A stretch of DNA of 64,000 nt from an uncultured Bacteroidota bacterium (GCA_903824725.1 CAIJXU010000054.1:1-64000), one strand, 5' to 3'. Numbered from the stretch's first letter, positions 21,967 to 32,865 are shown. Notes: a model not told the origin generated them from the sequence alone. A program made the numbers and translations.

Positions 21967-22887
21967 TTAAACCAACTCAATGTCAAAATTGACCAACTGA
22001 ACAAACGATTGTATGCGCTCTTTAATATCCGCTTCATTTATTTCAGTTAAGCGTTGGGTACCAAATTTTTCAACACAAAAACTCGCTAAAGCACTACCCA
22101 CAATGATAGCCGACTTCATGTTATTAAATGATAAGTCCTTTGTTTTTGCCAAATGGGCTACAAAGCCTCCTGCAAAAGTATCTCCTGCTCCAGTTGGATC
22201 AAATACTTCCTCTAATGGCAATGCGGGTGCAAAAAATACTTCCGACTCATGAAATAACAATGCCCCATGTTCTCCTTTTTTAATAATTAAATAACGAGGA
22301 CCCATTGCCATAATTTTCTTAGCCGCTTTCACCAAACTATATTCTCCACTCAATTGACGCGCTTCGCTGTCATTGACCATTAAGACATCCACTAAACTTA
22401 TGGTATGTAATAAATCGTCCATCATGATCTCCATCCAAAAATTCATTGTATCCATTACAATTAGTTTTGGACGCTTTTTCATTTGCTTGATCACACTACT
22501 TTGTACAGCAGGTACCAAATTTCCAAGCATTAAAATTTCACAATCCTGATAACTGTCTGGTACCACTGGTTCAAAATTCTCCAATACATTTAATTGTGTT
22601 TCAATGGTATCACGGGTATTCATATCTAAATGATACTTACCACTCCAAAAAAATGTTTTTTCGTCTTTCTTGATTTGAACACCTTCCAAAATTACCCCTC
22701 TATTGGATAAGGCATCTAATTCAGATTGAGGAAAATCCCCACCTACCACTGAAATTTGTTTCACTGTGGTAAAATTAGAAGCACACCATGCTATATAAGT
22801 AGCAGCACCGCCTATTATTTTATCACTTTTACCAAATGGGGTTTCAATGGCATCAAAGGCCATGGATCCTACTACAACTAATGACAT
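21967..22887 (-). CDS. PfkB family sugar/nucleoside kinase
   Basis: C-terminal DPTGAGDTFAGGFVAHLA and N-terminal IIGGAATYIAWCASNF; start trimmed to internal ATG (MSLVVVGSMAFD). Confidence 0.92.
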   Translation of the reverse strand: MSLVVVGSMAFDAIETPFGKSDKIIGGAATYIAWCASNFTTVKQISVVGGDFPQSELDALSNRGVILEGVQIKKDEKTFFWSGKYHLDMNTRDTIETQLNVLENFEPVVPDSYQDCEILMLGNLVPAVQSSVIKQMKKRPKLIVMDTMNFWMEIMMDDLLHTISLVDVLMVNDSEARQLSGEYSLVKAAKKIMAMGPRYLIIKKGEHGALLFHESEVFFAPALPLEEVFDPTGAGDTFAGGFVAHLAKTKDLSFNNMKSAIIVGSALASFCVEKFGTQRLTEINEADIKERIQSFVQLVNFDIELV

Positions 22888-23047
22888 GTGGATGGTTTTA
22901 TTTTCAGCTGCGAAACTACGATTTTTACTGTTAATTAAATTCCGATTGCTTAAAGGAAGACCCAAAATTGGTAAAGCCTTGATAATCAAAAACTAACAAA
23001 AAGCCTATTTATTTTAAAAATTATTCATATTTAAAGAATTAAATCTA

Positions 23048-23055
23048 TAATTTTG
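23048..23055 (+). promoter_or_regulatory. Candidate -7 element TAATTTTG upstream of the TetR gene
   Basis: Exact TAnnTTTG match 28 nt before ATG. Confidence 0.35.
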
Positions 23056-23082
23056 TGCTAACAAATCACTAAAAATAGAGTT

Positions 23083-23679
23083 ATGGCTAGAATTAAGACC
23101 GAAAAGAATGGTTCAAGAAAAGATGTGATCGTACGTAAGGCAGCCACTCTATTTAGAGAAAAAGGATATAAGGCCGCAAGTATGCGCGACCTTGCTGAAG
23201 CCGTTGGGGTGGAAGCCGCTAGTTTATACAACCATATTAAATCAAAAAGTGAATTATTGCACGAATTGGTATTTAGTGTCGCTAATAAGTTTGTATTAAA
23301 AATGGACGAAATAGAATCTGAAAATATTTCCTCCCTTCAAAAAATGGAAAAACTATTACGATTCCATATTACTGAAATGATTCATAATTATGAGGAAGTA
23401 TATGTAAGTGATAGAGAATGGAAACACTTATCAGATCCTTATTTATCCAATTTCCAAAATCAACGAAGAGTATACCGCAAAAGGATTGCAGCCATTATTG
23501 AAGAAGGTATCAGAAACAAAGAAATCAAACCTATTGATGCCCCTACGGTGGTACTTATATTTTTACATGCCGTAAGTGGTATTGAAAGTTGGCACCGATC
23601 TACTAAAAAAATTACAGCGACCGAATTAGAACAAAATATGGTCACCATTTTAATTGATGGTTTGAAATTATCAAAATAA
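23083..23679 (+). CDS. TetR/AcrR family transcriptional regulator
   Basis: N-terminal HTH: ATLFREKGYKAASMRDLAEAVGVEAASLYNHIKSKSELL. Confidence 0.95.
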   Translation: MARIKTEKNGSRKDVIVRKAATLFREKGYKAASMRDLAEAVGVEAASLYNHIKSKSELLHELVFSVANKFVLKMDEIESENISSLQKMEKLLRFHITEMIHNYEEVYVSDREWKHLSDPYLSNFQNQRRVYRKRIAAIIEEGIRNKEIKPIDAPTVVLIFLHAVSGIESWHRSTKKITATELEQNMVTILIDGLKLSK

Positions 23680-23781
23680 GCCATTCAATAAATAAAGCAC
23701 CAAAGTTTCCTTCAGAAAAACTCCATTTCAACCCAATAGGGCCGTTTTTTTAATAATCAGTTGGCTCTACTTGGATTAGCT

Positions 23782-23789
23782 TAACTTTG
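23782..23789 (+). promoter_or_regulatory. Candidate -7 element TAACTTTG upstream of obgE
   Basis: Exact TAnnTTTG with an upstream TTG at 23761 (18-nt spacing), 17 nt before GTG start. Confidence 0.5.
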
Positions 23790-23805
23790 CGCAAAATAAA
23801 ACCTC

Positions 23806-24807
23806 GTGTCAGAGAAGAATAATTTTATAGACTACATCCGTATTTTTTGCCATAGCGGGCACGGTGGACCTGGTGCGCGACATTTGATGCGCAATAAGCT
23901 AACCGCAAAAGGTGGCCCTGATGGAGGCGATGGAGGTCGCGGAGGTCATATTATATTAAGAGGGAATGCTCAGCTTTGGACCTTACTCCACTTACGCTAT
24001 TTTAAAAATGTGATCGCAGAAGATGGCGAGGGAGGAAGTAAAAATAATTGTACCGGTAAGGATGGGAAAGATATTATTATTGAAGTGCCTTTAGGAACCA
24101 TTGCAAGAGATGAAGAAACAGGAAAAGTAGAAGCCGAAATTTTAACCGATGGTCAAGAGATTATATTAGCCAAAGGAGGTCGAGGTGGTTTAGGTAATTC
24201 TAATTTTGCCACCCCTACCAATCAGGTGCCTGAACACGCACAACCAGGAGAGGATGGTATTGAAGGCTGGAAACAAATTGAATTAAAGGTTTTAGCAGAT
24301 GTGGGATTGGTTGGATTTCCCAATGCAGGTAAGTCTACTTTATTATCCGTGATTACGGCTGCCAAACCTAAAATAGCTAATTACGCTTTTACCACTTTAA
24401 CACCTCAGTTAGGCATGGTGGCTTATCGTGACAATCGATCCTTTTGTATTGCCGATTTACCTGGTATCATTGAAGGAGCTGCCGAAGGCAAAGGTTTAGG
24501 ACATCGCTTTTTAAGACATATTGAACGAAATGCTGTTTTACTCTTTATTATTCCATCTGACAGTGATGATCATAAAAAAGAATTTGAAATTCTAAAAAAC
24601 GAATTGTCCGAATTTAATCCTGAATTATTACAAAAGGAATTCATCATTGCGATTAGCAAATCTGATTTATTAGATCAAGAATTAACGGATGCGATTGTAA
24701 AGGAGCTTCCTAAAAATATTCCACATATTTTTATTTCCTCTGCCACACAAAAAAACTTAGTTAAATTAAAAGATTTACTTTGGAAGGCATTGAATAAACC
24801 CATCTAA
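23806..24807 (+). CDS. obgE: GTPase Obg/CgtA
   Basis: Gly-rich Obg fold ([14 protein letters not shown]), [29 protein letters not shown] start. Confidence 0.97.
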   Translation: MSEKNNFIDYIRIFCHSGHGGPGARHLMRNKLTAKGGPDGGDGGRGGHIILRGNAQLWTLLHLRYFKNVIAEDGEGGSKNNCTGKDGKDIIIEVPLGTIARDEETGKVEAEILTDGQEIILAKGGRGGLGNSNFATPTNQVPEHAQPGEDGIEGWKQIELKVLADVGLVGFPNAGKSTLLSVITAAKPKIANYAFTTLTPQLGMVAYRDNRSFCIADLPGIIEGAAEGKGLGHRFLRHIERNAVLLFIIPSDSDDHKKEFEILKNELSEFNPELLQKEFIIAISKSDLLDQELTDAIVKELPKNIPHIFISSATQKNLVKLKDLLWKALNKPI

Positions 24808-24839
24808 TTGAAATTATTTTTTTTAAAAAAATATTCCCT

Positions 24840-24883
24840 TATAAAAAAATTCCCCCCGAGTACTCGGGGGGAATTTTTTTATA
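24840..24883. terminator. 44-bp perfect palindrome, bidirectional terminator between convergent obgE and typA
   Basis: A7-TTCCCCCCGAGTACTCGGGGGGAA-T7 core with GC-rich stem, between convergent genes. Confidence 0.88.
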
Positions 24884-24900
24884 TTGTTACTTGAGTAAAA

Positions 24901-26703
24901 CTAATTAGAGCTGGCCTTGGTGGCCTTACTTCTGTTATTTTCGTCTAATATAGATTTACGCATTCTTACTGATTTTGGAGTTACTTCAATACACTCATCA
25001 AATTGAATATATTCCATACACTCTTCTAAAGTATATTGCACTTTTGGTGTAATACGAACGCTATCATCAGAACCACTCGCACGGTGGTTGGTTAATTTTT
25101 TCATCTCGACCGCATTGATATTTAAATCACCTGGCTTAATATGCTCGGCCAAAACTTGTCCTGCATAAATTTCTTCCCCTGGTTCAATAAAGAAACGTCC
25201 TCTGTCTTGTAATTTATCAATGGAATACGCCGTTGTTAAACCACTAAACTTAGCCACCAACACACCATTGCTACGTCCAGGAATAGGTCCTTTCCAAGGC
25301 TTGTATTCATTGAATCGGTGTGCCATAACAGCTTCACCAGCAGTTTGTGTTAGCATTTGAGAACGAAGACCAATTAAACCTCTTGAAGGAATGTCAAATT
25401 CTAAATGTTGCATGGTACCCTTAGATTCCATGATCAACATCTCTCCTTTTTTCTGAGTCACTAAGTCAATCACTTTACCGCTAAAATCAGCAGGTACATC
25501 CACTACCAATATTTCAAACGGCTCATGTTTACGGCCATCAATTTCTTTTACTAAAACTTGAGGGTTTCCAACTGTTAACTCATATCCCTCACGACGCATG
25601 GTTTCAACCAATACGCCTAAGTGCAAAATACCACGACCAAATACTAAGAAACTATCAGCACTATCTGTTTCTTCAACTCGTAATGCTAAGTTTTTTTCAG
25701 TTTCTTTCATCAAACGATCACGAATATGTCGAGAAGTAACAAACTTACCTTCCTTACCAAAGAAAGGTGAATTGTTAATACTAAAAGTCATACTCATAGT
25801 TGGTTCATCAACACTAATAACAGGTAATGCTTCTGGATTTTCCGGATCCGCAATGGTATCACCAATACTAAAATCTTCTAATCCTACTACAGCACATAAA
25901 TCGCCAGAAACTACTTCAGTTACTTTGCGCTTTCCCATTCCTTCAAAAACATATAATTCTTTTACTTTATTCTTCTTTAAACTTCCATCCGCTTTAACCA
26001 ATACAATATTTTGACCTTCTTTGATGGTTCCTCTTTCTACTTTACCAATGGCAATACGACCTAAGAATGAAGAATAATCTAATGAAGTAATTTGCATTTG
26101 TGTATGTCCTTCTTTAACATCAGGACCTGGCACATATTTTAAAATACCATCCATCAAAGGAAAAATATCTTCGCAAGCTGTTAAGCTATCATTAAACCAA
26201 CCATTTTTTCCACTACCATAAAAAGTAGGGAAATTTAATTGTTCCTCTGTGGCATCCAAGTTGAAAAATAATTCGAAAACGGCATCATGCACTTCATCAG
26301 GGCGGCAGTTTTCTTTATCCACTTTATTGATGATAACAATTGGTTTTAAATTTAATTGTAAAGCCTTTTGTAAAACGAAACGCGTTTGTGGCATCGGGCC
26401 TTCAAAAGCATCTACTAATAAACAAACGCCATCTGCCATTTTTAAAACACGTTCTACCTCGCCACCAAAATCACTGTGACCTGGCGTGTCAATAACATTG
26501 ATTTTAACATCCTTATAGGTAACTGATGCATTTTTACTTAAGATGGTAATACCTCTTTCTCTTTCAAGCTCATTGCTATCCATGATCAAGTCCCCAGTCT
26601 CCTGGTTGTCTCTGAATACTTTTGTAGCGTGTAAAATTCTGTCTACCAAGGTGGTTTTACCATGATCAACGTGGGCGATAATAGCGATGTTTCTTATTTC
26701 CAT
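24901..26703 (-). CDS. typA: GTP-binding protein TypA/BipA
   Basis: IAIIAHVDHGKTTLVDRIL, RERGITI, DTPGHSDFGGEVERVL, NKVDKENCRPDEV. Confidence 0.97.
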   Translation of the reverse strand: MEIRNIAIIAHVDHGKTTLVDRILHATKVFRDNQETGDLIMDSNELERERGITILSKNASVTYKDVKINVIDTPGHSDFGGEVERVLKMADGVCLLVDAFEGPMPQTRFVLQKALQLNLKPIVIINKVDKENCRPDEVHDAVFELFFNLDATEEQLNFPTFYGSGKNGWFNDSLTACEDIFPLMDGILKYVPGPDVKEGHTQMQITSLDYSSFLGRIAIGKVERGTIKEGQNIVLVKADGSLKKNKVKELYVFEGMGKRKVTEVVSGDLCAVVGLEDFSIGDTIADPENPEALPVISVDEPTMSMTFSINNSPFFGKEGKFVTSRHIRDRLMKETEKNLALRVEETDSADSFLVFGRGILHLGVLVETMRREGYELTVGNPQVLVKEIDGRKHEPFEILVVDVPADFSGKVIDLVTQKKGEMLIMESKGTMQHLEFDIPSRGLIGLRSQMLTQTAGEAVMAHRFNEYKPWKGPIPGRSNGVLVAKFSGLTTAYSIDKLQDRGRFFIEPGEEIYAGQVLAEHIKPGDLNINAVEMKKLTNHRASGSDDSVRITPKVQYTLEECMEYIQFDECIEVTPKSVRMRKSILDENNRSKATKASSN

Positions 26704-26720
26704 GTACTGTTTTGAGGGTG

Positions 26721-26728
26721 CAAAGGTA
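26721..26728 (-). promoter_or_regulatory. Candidate -7 element TACCTTTG upstream of typA
   Basis: Plus-strand CAAAGGTA; minus strand matches TAnnTTTG 17 nt before ATG. Confidence 0.4.
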
Positions 26729-26780
26729 CATGGTTTAAGGCTCCTAAAAAAACAAAAGGGATAAAATGGAGTAATAAGAT

Positions 26781-27872
26781 TTACACTCTTATATATATCT
26801 TATATTTATCTAATATATAACCCAATAGCCAGCAAACCAACATATAAGCAAAGGCGAATCCCAGGGATCCCCAATAAGGTGCTAAATGAGCAAAGCTATT
26901 TTGATACAAATAAGTGAATAATGGTAGTCCATTGGGGCCATGAAACATAAATAAACAGGCTACAAGTAGCTCTGAAAAAAGGTAAATGACCAAGGGATTT
27001 TGACCAAAAATGGTAAAAAAGCTCGAAAACTGTAATTGTCTTTGTAATTCAATACGGTATATAATAGTTGCAATAATGACCATATCGATACCTACTGTTA
27101 GCATCACAAATGAACTAGTCCATAATTTTTTATTGATAGGGAATTGATAATTCCACATAAAGGCTAAAAAGATAAAGCCAGCACCCCACATAAACAACAA
27201 TGCCAATCCTTCATAAGTTTTACCTTTTTCTTGAATAAATCTTCCAACACGATATCCAATAAGCACATTCACTAAAGCGGGAATGGTGCTTAACCAACCT
27301 TCAGGATCAAATGCAAAACCTTCACCATGGTATAAATGGGTTTCGCCCATAAGCCAGGTATCAAATTTTAAAACTGCATTGCTATGCATACCAAATGGAT
27401 TTCCTGCATCACCAAAATGAACAGAAAGATACCAGTACATTAATAATAGGAGCGCCGATAAAATCATGATGACGCGTTCATGCATATAGTATGCAATCAA
27501 GGAAGCCAATCCATAACAAAGTGCAATTCGTTGCAATACACCCATGATGCGAGTTTGAGAGAGCGGCCCAGTAAAAGGAAACCAATACATTAAAAATCCT
27601 ATTAAAAAAATAAGCGCTGTTCGTTTAAAAATTTTTAATAACGCCGACGAAGCATTTAGCTTGGCCCAATGAGGTTCCACTAAACTGATTGAATTGCCCA
27701 CCGCAAATAAGAAAGAAGGGAAAACTAAATCTGTGGGTGTAAACCCATTCCAGTTCGCATGTAAAAGCGGAGCAAAAGTAAGTCCTCCATCACCTGGGGT
27801 GTTGACAATGATCATTAAGCAAATGGTCATGCCTCTAAAAACATCTAAGGATATAAATCTTTGATTTGACAT
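26781..27872 (-). CDS. Membrane acyltransferase (heparan-alpha-glucosaminide N-acetyltransferase/NagX-like)
   Basis: MSNQRFISLDVFRGMTICLMIIVNTPGDG start, ~10 TM segments. Confidence 0.85.
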   Translation of the reverse strand: MSNQRFISLDVFRGMTICLMIIVNTPGDGGLTFAPLLHANWNGFTPTDLVFPSFLFAVGNSISLVEPHWAKLNASSALLKIFKRTALIFLIGFLMYWFPFTGPLSQTRIMGVLQRIALCYGLASLIAYYMHERVIMILSALLLLMYWYLSVHFGDAGNPFGMHSNAVLKFDTWLMGETHLYHGEGFAFDPEGWLSTIPALVNVLIGYRVGRFIQEKGKTYEGLALLFMWGAGFIFLAFMWNYQFPINKKLWTSSFVMLTVGIDMVIIATIIYRIELQRQLQFSSFFTIFGQNPLVIYLFSELLVACLFMFHGPNGLPLFTYLYQNSFAHLAPYWGSLGFAFAYMLVCWLLGYILDKYKIYIRV

Positions 27873-27913
27873 TGTAATCGTTGATCATTTTTTCCAACTA
27901 TGTTACCAATAGA

Positions 27914-30900
27914 TTAATCTAAATTTCTCTTATGCTTACTTGAAACATAGGTGTACACAGCTGGAATCACAAATAAAGTGAGTATTAACGAAAATAAAAG
28001 TCCTCCAACTACCACTGTTCCAAGTGGCTTACGGCTTGTAGCAGCAGCCCCTATGCTAATGGCAATAGGCAATGCCCCTAAGGCTGTTGCTAAGCTGGTC
28101 ATTAAAATGGGGCGGAATCTTTGTGAGGCCGCTACGAGTACTGCTTCTTTTAATTCTAAACCCGCTGCTCGTTTTTTATTTGCAAACTCGACAATTAAAA
28201 TTCCATTTTTGGTTACCAATCCTATCAACATAATAATACCAATTTCGGAAAATATATTTAAGGTTTGGCCAAATAACCATAAGCATAATAGCGCACCCGC
28301 AATGGCCAATGGCACTGTAATCATTATAATGAATGGATCTTTAAAACTTTCAAATTGAGCAGCAAGTACTAAATAAATTAAAATCAATGCTAGTATTAAA
28401 GCATATGAAATATTAGATGCGCTTTCTTTAAAATCTCGAGAAGGTCCACTCAATGCAGTTTGAAAACTTTCATCCAATTTATCTTTCGCAATGCGTTCCA
28501 TAGCAGCAACACCATCTCCAATGGTTTTGCCTTCTGCCAAAGAAGCAGAAATAGTAGCCGAATTAAACCTATTATAATGATATAAACTTGGTGGATTACT
28601 GTTCTCTGTAACCGTTAAAACACTTGAAATAGGAATACTTTCACCTCGATTGTTTCTTAAATATATTTTATTGATGTCAGCAGGTTTACTTCGGTCCGAC
28701 CTTGGTACTTGCGTGATGACTTCATATTGGCGATCATTCATTACAAAATAAGCCGACCTGGCACCACTAAATGCCGATTGCAATGCTTGGGAAATATCTG
28801 CAGTTGTTAAACCTAAATCACGCGCGCGCATACGATCAATATTCAAATCAAATTCAGGTTTATTGAATTTTAAATTCACATCCACATTTTGAAAGGTCTT
28901 ATCCTTTCTTGCTGCATCTAAAAACGTTGGAATGACATTCCGTATTTTTTGAAAATCTAAATTTTGAATGATAAACTGAACAGGCAATGAACCTCTTGAC
29001 ATAATGCCCACTGAAATTGTTTGCTCCTCAATGGTAAACACCCTTACATCCTTAAACTTTTTTAATCTTTTATTTAAATCAACCACAATTTCTGATTGAC
29101 TTCTTTTGCGTTCATCTAATGGGACAAAACCAATTCTACCAGAGGCACTACTACTTCCACTTGATCCACCATATCCAGGTACACTACCCCAAGTAAAAGC
29201 ATGCTCGGGTATCGAATCCTGCATTAATCGAATGGTTTTTAATAAATTAGTTCTCATGTCATCAAAGCTAGTGCCCTCTTGACCAGTCATGGTGACACGA
29301 ACAGTTCCCTTATCCTCCATTGGCGCTAATTCAGTTTGTATAGTACTACCTATAATAACTATAATAGCAATACAAGACAAGATGATGACCCAGGCCATCC
29401 AACGAATTTTTAAAAAGCGCTCTAGTAAATTTTTATACCCATTTTCTAAACCTTTAAAAAAGGGTTCTGTTCTTTCATAAAATTTTCCGTGCTTACCATC
29501 TTTACGATTTAAATAAACATTGAGGACAGGCGTTATAGTCAAGGAGACAAAGGCAGAAACCAACACCGCCCCTGCAACCACCACTCCAAATTCCTTAAAT
29601 AAAGAACCTACAAATCCTTCTAAAAATATAACAGGCATAAATACCACTGCTAGCGTAATAGAAGTTGAAATAACGGCAAAGAAAATTTCTTTACTTCCTT
29701 CTCTTGCGGCATCTTTTAAATTCAAGCCCTCTTCTAATTTTCTAAATATATTTTCTGTGACGACAATTCCATCATCCACCACTAATCCAGTTGCTAACAC
29801 AACAGCTAATAAAGTCAACACATTAATCGAAAACCCAGAAAGATACATAATAAAGAAGGTAGCCATTAATGAAATAGGAATATCAATTAATGGGCGAATG
29901 GCAATAAGCCAATTTCTAAAAAAGAAGAAAATCACCAATACCACTAATGCAAAAGAGATAAAAATAGTTTCCTTTACTTCTTGCAATGCACGTCTTACAT
30001 TTTTAGTATTGTCGATAGGAACATCAAAAATAATATCTGTCTTATTGGATTTTTTAATTTCATCCAATCGCTTATAAAATTCATCTGCAATTTTAATATA
30101 GTTTGCGCCCGGTTGTGGTGCAAGCGAAATCATGACCGACTGTACCCCATTAAAATAAACTGCTTGATCTTCTTGCTCTGGGCCTAATTCTACTTTTGCA
30201 ACATCTCCTAGCCTAACGATACCAGTAGCATCTTGTTTTAGAATAATGGATCTAAAATCATTCTCAGTAGTGAGTCGACCTAATGTTCTAATAATGTATT
30301 CAGCCTTGGTTCCATTTATTTTTCCTGCTGGCAATTCTACATTTTCTTTCATCAATGCAATCTGTATATCATTAAATGCAATGCCAAAAGCATTCAGTAA
30401 ATCGGAATTGGGGAAGATACGCATCGAATAACGTTTACCCCTTACACTCACACTGCTCACTTCGTCAATGGTTTGAAAGCGTTGTTGTAAAATATTTTCG
30501 GCGTATTCTGTTAATTCAAAAATACTTTTCGACTTACTCTTGATGGTCATCAATACAATAAAGTCAGAACTGGCATCCGCTTTTGAAACCACTGGTGGAC
30601 TGCTAATGTCATCTGGCAAAATTCGTGCTGCTTGTGTTACTTTATCACGCACATCATTCGCGGCTGTCTCTAAATTAACACCTAAATTAAATTCAACGGT
30701 AATATTAGAGGAACCAATGGAACTAGATGAATTAATCGTTTTAATACCCGGTATACCATTGATTGATTTCTCTAGTGGTTCTGTAATTTGATTCTGTATT
30801 ACTTCCGAATTGGCTCCTGTATAATTAGTTTGCACATTGATGATGGGAGGATCGATTGCGGGATATTCACGCAAAGCTAAAAAGGAAAAGCCTACAAGTC

Positions 30901-30973
30901 CAAAAAGTACAATGGCAATATTCATGACAGTGGCAAGCACTGGTCGTTTTAAAGAAAGTTCAGATATATTCAT
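27914..30973 (-). CDS. RND efflux transporter permease (AcrB/MexB family)
   Basis: 1019 aa; SLKRPVLATVMNIAIVLFGL, GLVVDDGIVVTENIFR, IGLVTKNGILIVEFAN. Confidence 0.96.
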   Translation of the reverse strand: MNISELSLKRPVLATVMNIAIVLFGLVGFSFLALREYPAIDPPIINVQTNYTGANSEVIQNQITEPLEKSINGIPGIKTINSSSSIGSSNITVEFNLGVNLETAANDVRDKVTQAARILPDDISSPPVVSKADASSDFIVLMTIKSKSKSIFELTEYAENILQQRFQTIDEVSSVSVRGKRYSMRIFPNSDLLNAFGIAFNDIQIALMKENVELPAGKINGTKAEYIIRTLGRLTTENDFRSIILKQDATGIVRLGDVAKVELGPEQEDQAVYFNGVQSVMISLAPQPGANYIKIADEFYKRLDEIKKSNKTDIIFDVPIDNTKNVRRALQEVKETIFISFALVVLVIFFFFRNWLIAIRPLIDIPISLMATFFIMYLSGFSINVLTLLAVVLATGLVVDDGIVVTENIFRKLEEGLNLKDAAREGSKEIFFAVISTSITLAVVFMPVIFLEGFVGSLFKEFGVVVAGAVLVSAFVSLTITPVLNVYLNRKDGKHGKFYERTEPFFKGLENGYKNLLERFLKIRWMAWVIILSCIAIIVIIGSTIQTELAPMEDKGTVRVTMTGQEGTSFDDMRTNLLKTIRLMQDSIPEHAFTWGSVPGYGGSSGSSSASGRIGFVPLDERKRSQSEIVVDLNKRLKKFKDVRVFTIEEQTISVGIMSRGSLPVQFIIQNLDFQKIRNVIPTFLDAARKDKTFQNVDVNLKFNKPEFDLNIDRMRARDLGLTTADISQALQSAFSGARSAYFVMNDRQYEVITQVPRSDRSKPADINKIYLRNNRGESIPISSVLTVTENSNPPSLYHYNRFNSATISASLAEGKTIGDGVAAMERIAKDKLDESFQTALSGPSRDFKESASNISYALILALILIYLVLAAQFESFKDPFIIMITVPLAIAGALLCLWLFGQTLNIFSEIGIIMLIGLVTKNGILIVEFANKKRAAGLELKEAVLVAASQRFRPILMTSLATALGALPIAISIGAAATSRKPLGTVVVGGLLFSLILTLFVIPAVYTYVSSKHKRNLD

Positions 30974-31009
30974 CTATGATAACTTATTATAAATATTTAA
31001 AGCAAGTAA

Positions 31010-32059
31010 CTATTTAGTGATGTCTGCTAATTTAACCGTTTTAGCTACTTTAACTAAACTGCCTTGTCTTACAAACAACATACCTGAAACAATAATACTA
31101 TCTCCCACTTTTAATCCCTTAGTAATTTCAACAGAGGAAGTAGTACGGAAACCCGTTTCGATATCTATTAATTTTGCTATGCCTCCTTGCACAATCGACA
31201 ATTGCTTGTTTCTAGAATCGGGTATGACCACATTAGCAGGAACCATAATGGTTGGTTTTTGTTCATTTTCACCTAACGCTACTTTAACATAAGAACCAGG
31301 CAATAATTTTCCTTGTAAATTGGCACGTACTTTAATGTTTCTTGAAGTTGCAATAATTTGTGGCTCAATTGCAAAAACGGTTGCTGTTAAAATAGTATTA
31401 CCTCCACTAATGCTTTGTATTTTTACTTTTTTACCAATTTTAATAAAATTTTGATACACTTCGGGTAAAGTGAAATCTACTTTTAATTGATCTACCTTTT
31501 GAAGTGAAGCAATGGTGGTTGCATTATTAATATAGGCACCTACACTCACTTGTCTTAACCCTAGTTGACCTGTAAAAGGCGCTTTGACAATGGTCTTATC
31601 TATTAAAGATTGTGTATATGCAAGATCGGCTTTAAAACTTTTTACTTGTTGCAATGAAATATCATAATCACTTTGATTGATCCCTTTCACATTTAATAAT
31701 TGCTTGTTTCGTTGTTCATTGATATTTGCTAATTCTAATTGTACTTTAATTTTTTCCAATTGCGCTTGCAAATCTGCATCATTTAACTTTGCCAAAACGG
31801 TACCTGCTTGTACTATTCTACCTTCGGGGATTTGTAAATAAACAATACGGCCATTGCTCTCAGGATGTAAGTCGATATAATCGCTGGCTATTACCGATCC
31901 ATTGACTTCAATTGATTTATCAATGATTTGATTTTCGATCACAGCAATATCTACCGAAACTGGTGTATTCGGATTGAATTTATCGACCGACTTTGGCATT
32001 TTAGAACATCCAAAAGTCAACCACAAGGCGGTTATTACAAGTAGGTTTATTTTTCTCAA
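31010..32059 (-). CDS. RND efflux periplasmic adaptor subunit (MFP), lipoprotein
   Basis: Lipobox LTFGCSK; EGRIVQAGTVLAKLND lipoyl-like domain; KAPFTGQLGLRQVSVGAYI. Confidence 0.93.
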   Translation of the reverse strand: MRKINLLVITALWLTFGCSKMPKSVDKFNPNTPVSVDIAVIENQIIDKSIEVNGSVIASDYIDLHPESNGRIVYLQIPEGRIVQAGTVLAKLNDADLQAQLEKIKVQLELANINEQRNKQLLNVKGINQSDYDISLQQVKSFKADLAYTQSLIDKTIVKAPFTGQLGLRQVSVGAYINNATTIASLQKVDQLKVDFTLPEVYQNFIKIGKKVKIQSISGGNTILTATVFAIEPQIIATSRNIKVRANLQGKLLPGSYVKVALGENEQKPTIMVPANVVIPDSRNKQLSIVQGGIAKLIDIETGFRTTSSVEITKGLKVGDSIIVSGMLFVRQGSLVKVAKTVKLADITK

Positions 32060-32133
32060 AGCAAAACAATTTTATCTTTAAAGATAGCCAAAAAATGCTT
32101 TTATGAGCAACTAAATAGATGAATGGCAGACAA

Positions 32134-32865
32134 TTACAAACCTTTTTTGAAGGATATATACTTTTTTTGAATATACAAGCCTAATTCTAAGTCATTTAAG
32201 AGGCCTAAAAAAGTATAATCGGGCCTACAGAATGTCATGAATTTATCTAATTCTGACCCCTCTAAGTGGGTTAACTTTTGGACAAATCTTTTAGTAAATC
32301 GATAGTTTACATATTTTTCTTGCTCCTGTGCCAATAACCTATTCTGTAGAAATTCTAAATTTCTATTTCGCTTAGTACGGAACGAATTAATAATTTCATC
32401 TAAATCAAACCCAAAGGTTAATCCATTCGGACCAAAAAAGTTTTGATTAGTACTCATTTTTAATGCCGGAGGACGATAATTAAAATAGGTTGCATAATCT
32501 GCTCTGTTTTGTATAGAATCTAGTTTAAAGTAGGAATTACGAACACTCACTTCTGGCAGATCAAAGCCAGCAACATGTATCATGATATTAAAATGATGAA
32601 GATCGTCGATGGTGTCAATAGCATATTTTTGTGTATTCCTTCCAAATAAAGAAAACCAAAGTGAATCTTTTACTTTAACTGTAATCAAATATCTACCTAA
32701 AGAATCAGTGACAGCATGACTAGTCGAGCTATAAACCATGACTGACTCAATAGGCCTCAATCCAGAAATGTCATAGACATTTCCACTAATGGTCATGGTT
32801 TGCGCATTCAATTGGGCACCATAAAATAGTGTACAAAAAAGAAGGTAGACTGCGCTTTTATTCAT
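32134..32865 (-). CDS. Secreted protein with N-terminal carboxypeptidase-like regulatory (beta-sandwich) domain
   Basis: Signal peptide to NAQTMTISGNVYDISGLRPIESVMVYSSTSHAVTDSLGRYLITV; no barrel domain follows. Confidence 0.65.
   Translation of the reverse strand: MNKSAVYLLFCTLFYGAQLNAQTMTISGNVYDISGLRPIESVMVYSSTSHAVTDSLGRYLITVKVKDSLWFSLFGRNTQKYAIDTIDDLHHFNIMIHVAGFDLPEVSVRNSYFKLDSIQNRADYATYFNYRPPALKMSTNQNFFGPNGLTFGFDLDEIINSFRTKRNRNLEFLQNRLLAQEQEKYVNYRFTKRFVQKLTHLEGSELDKFMTFCRPDYTFLGLLNDLELGLYIQKKYISFKKGL

Noticed and set aside
25598-26014. 138-aa ORF antisense to typA
   Set aside because: Shadow ORF with biased composition; typA is well supported.
29520-30077. 185-aa plus-strand ORF antisense to the RND permease
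   Set aside because: Low-complexity Thr/Ala/Asn/Ile composition typical of shadow frames; the minus-strand RND protein is unambiguous.
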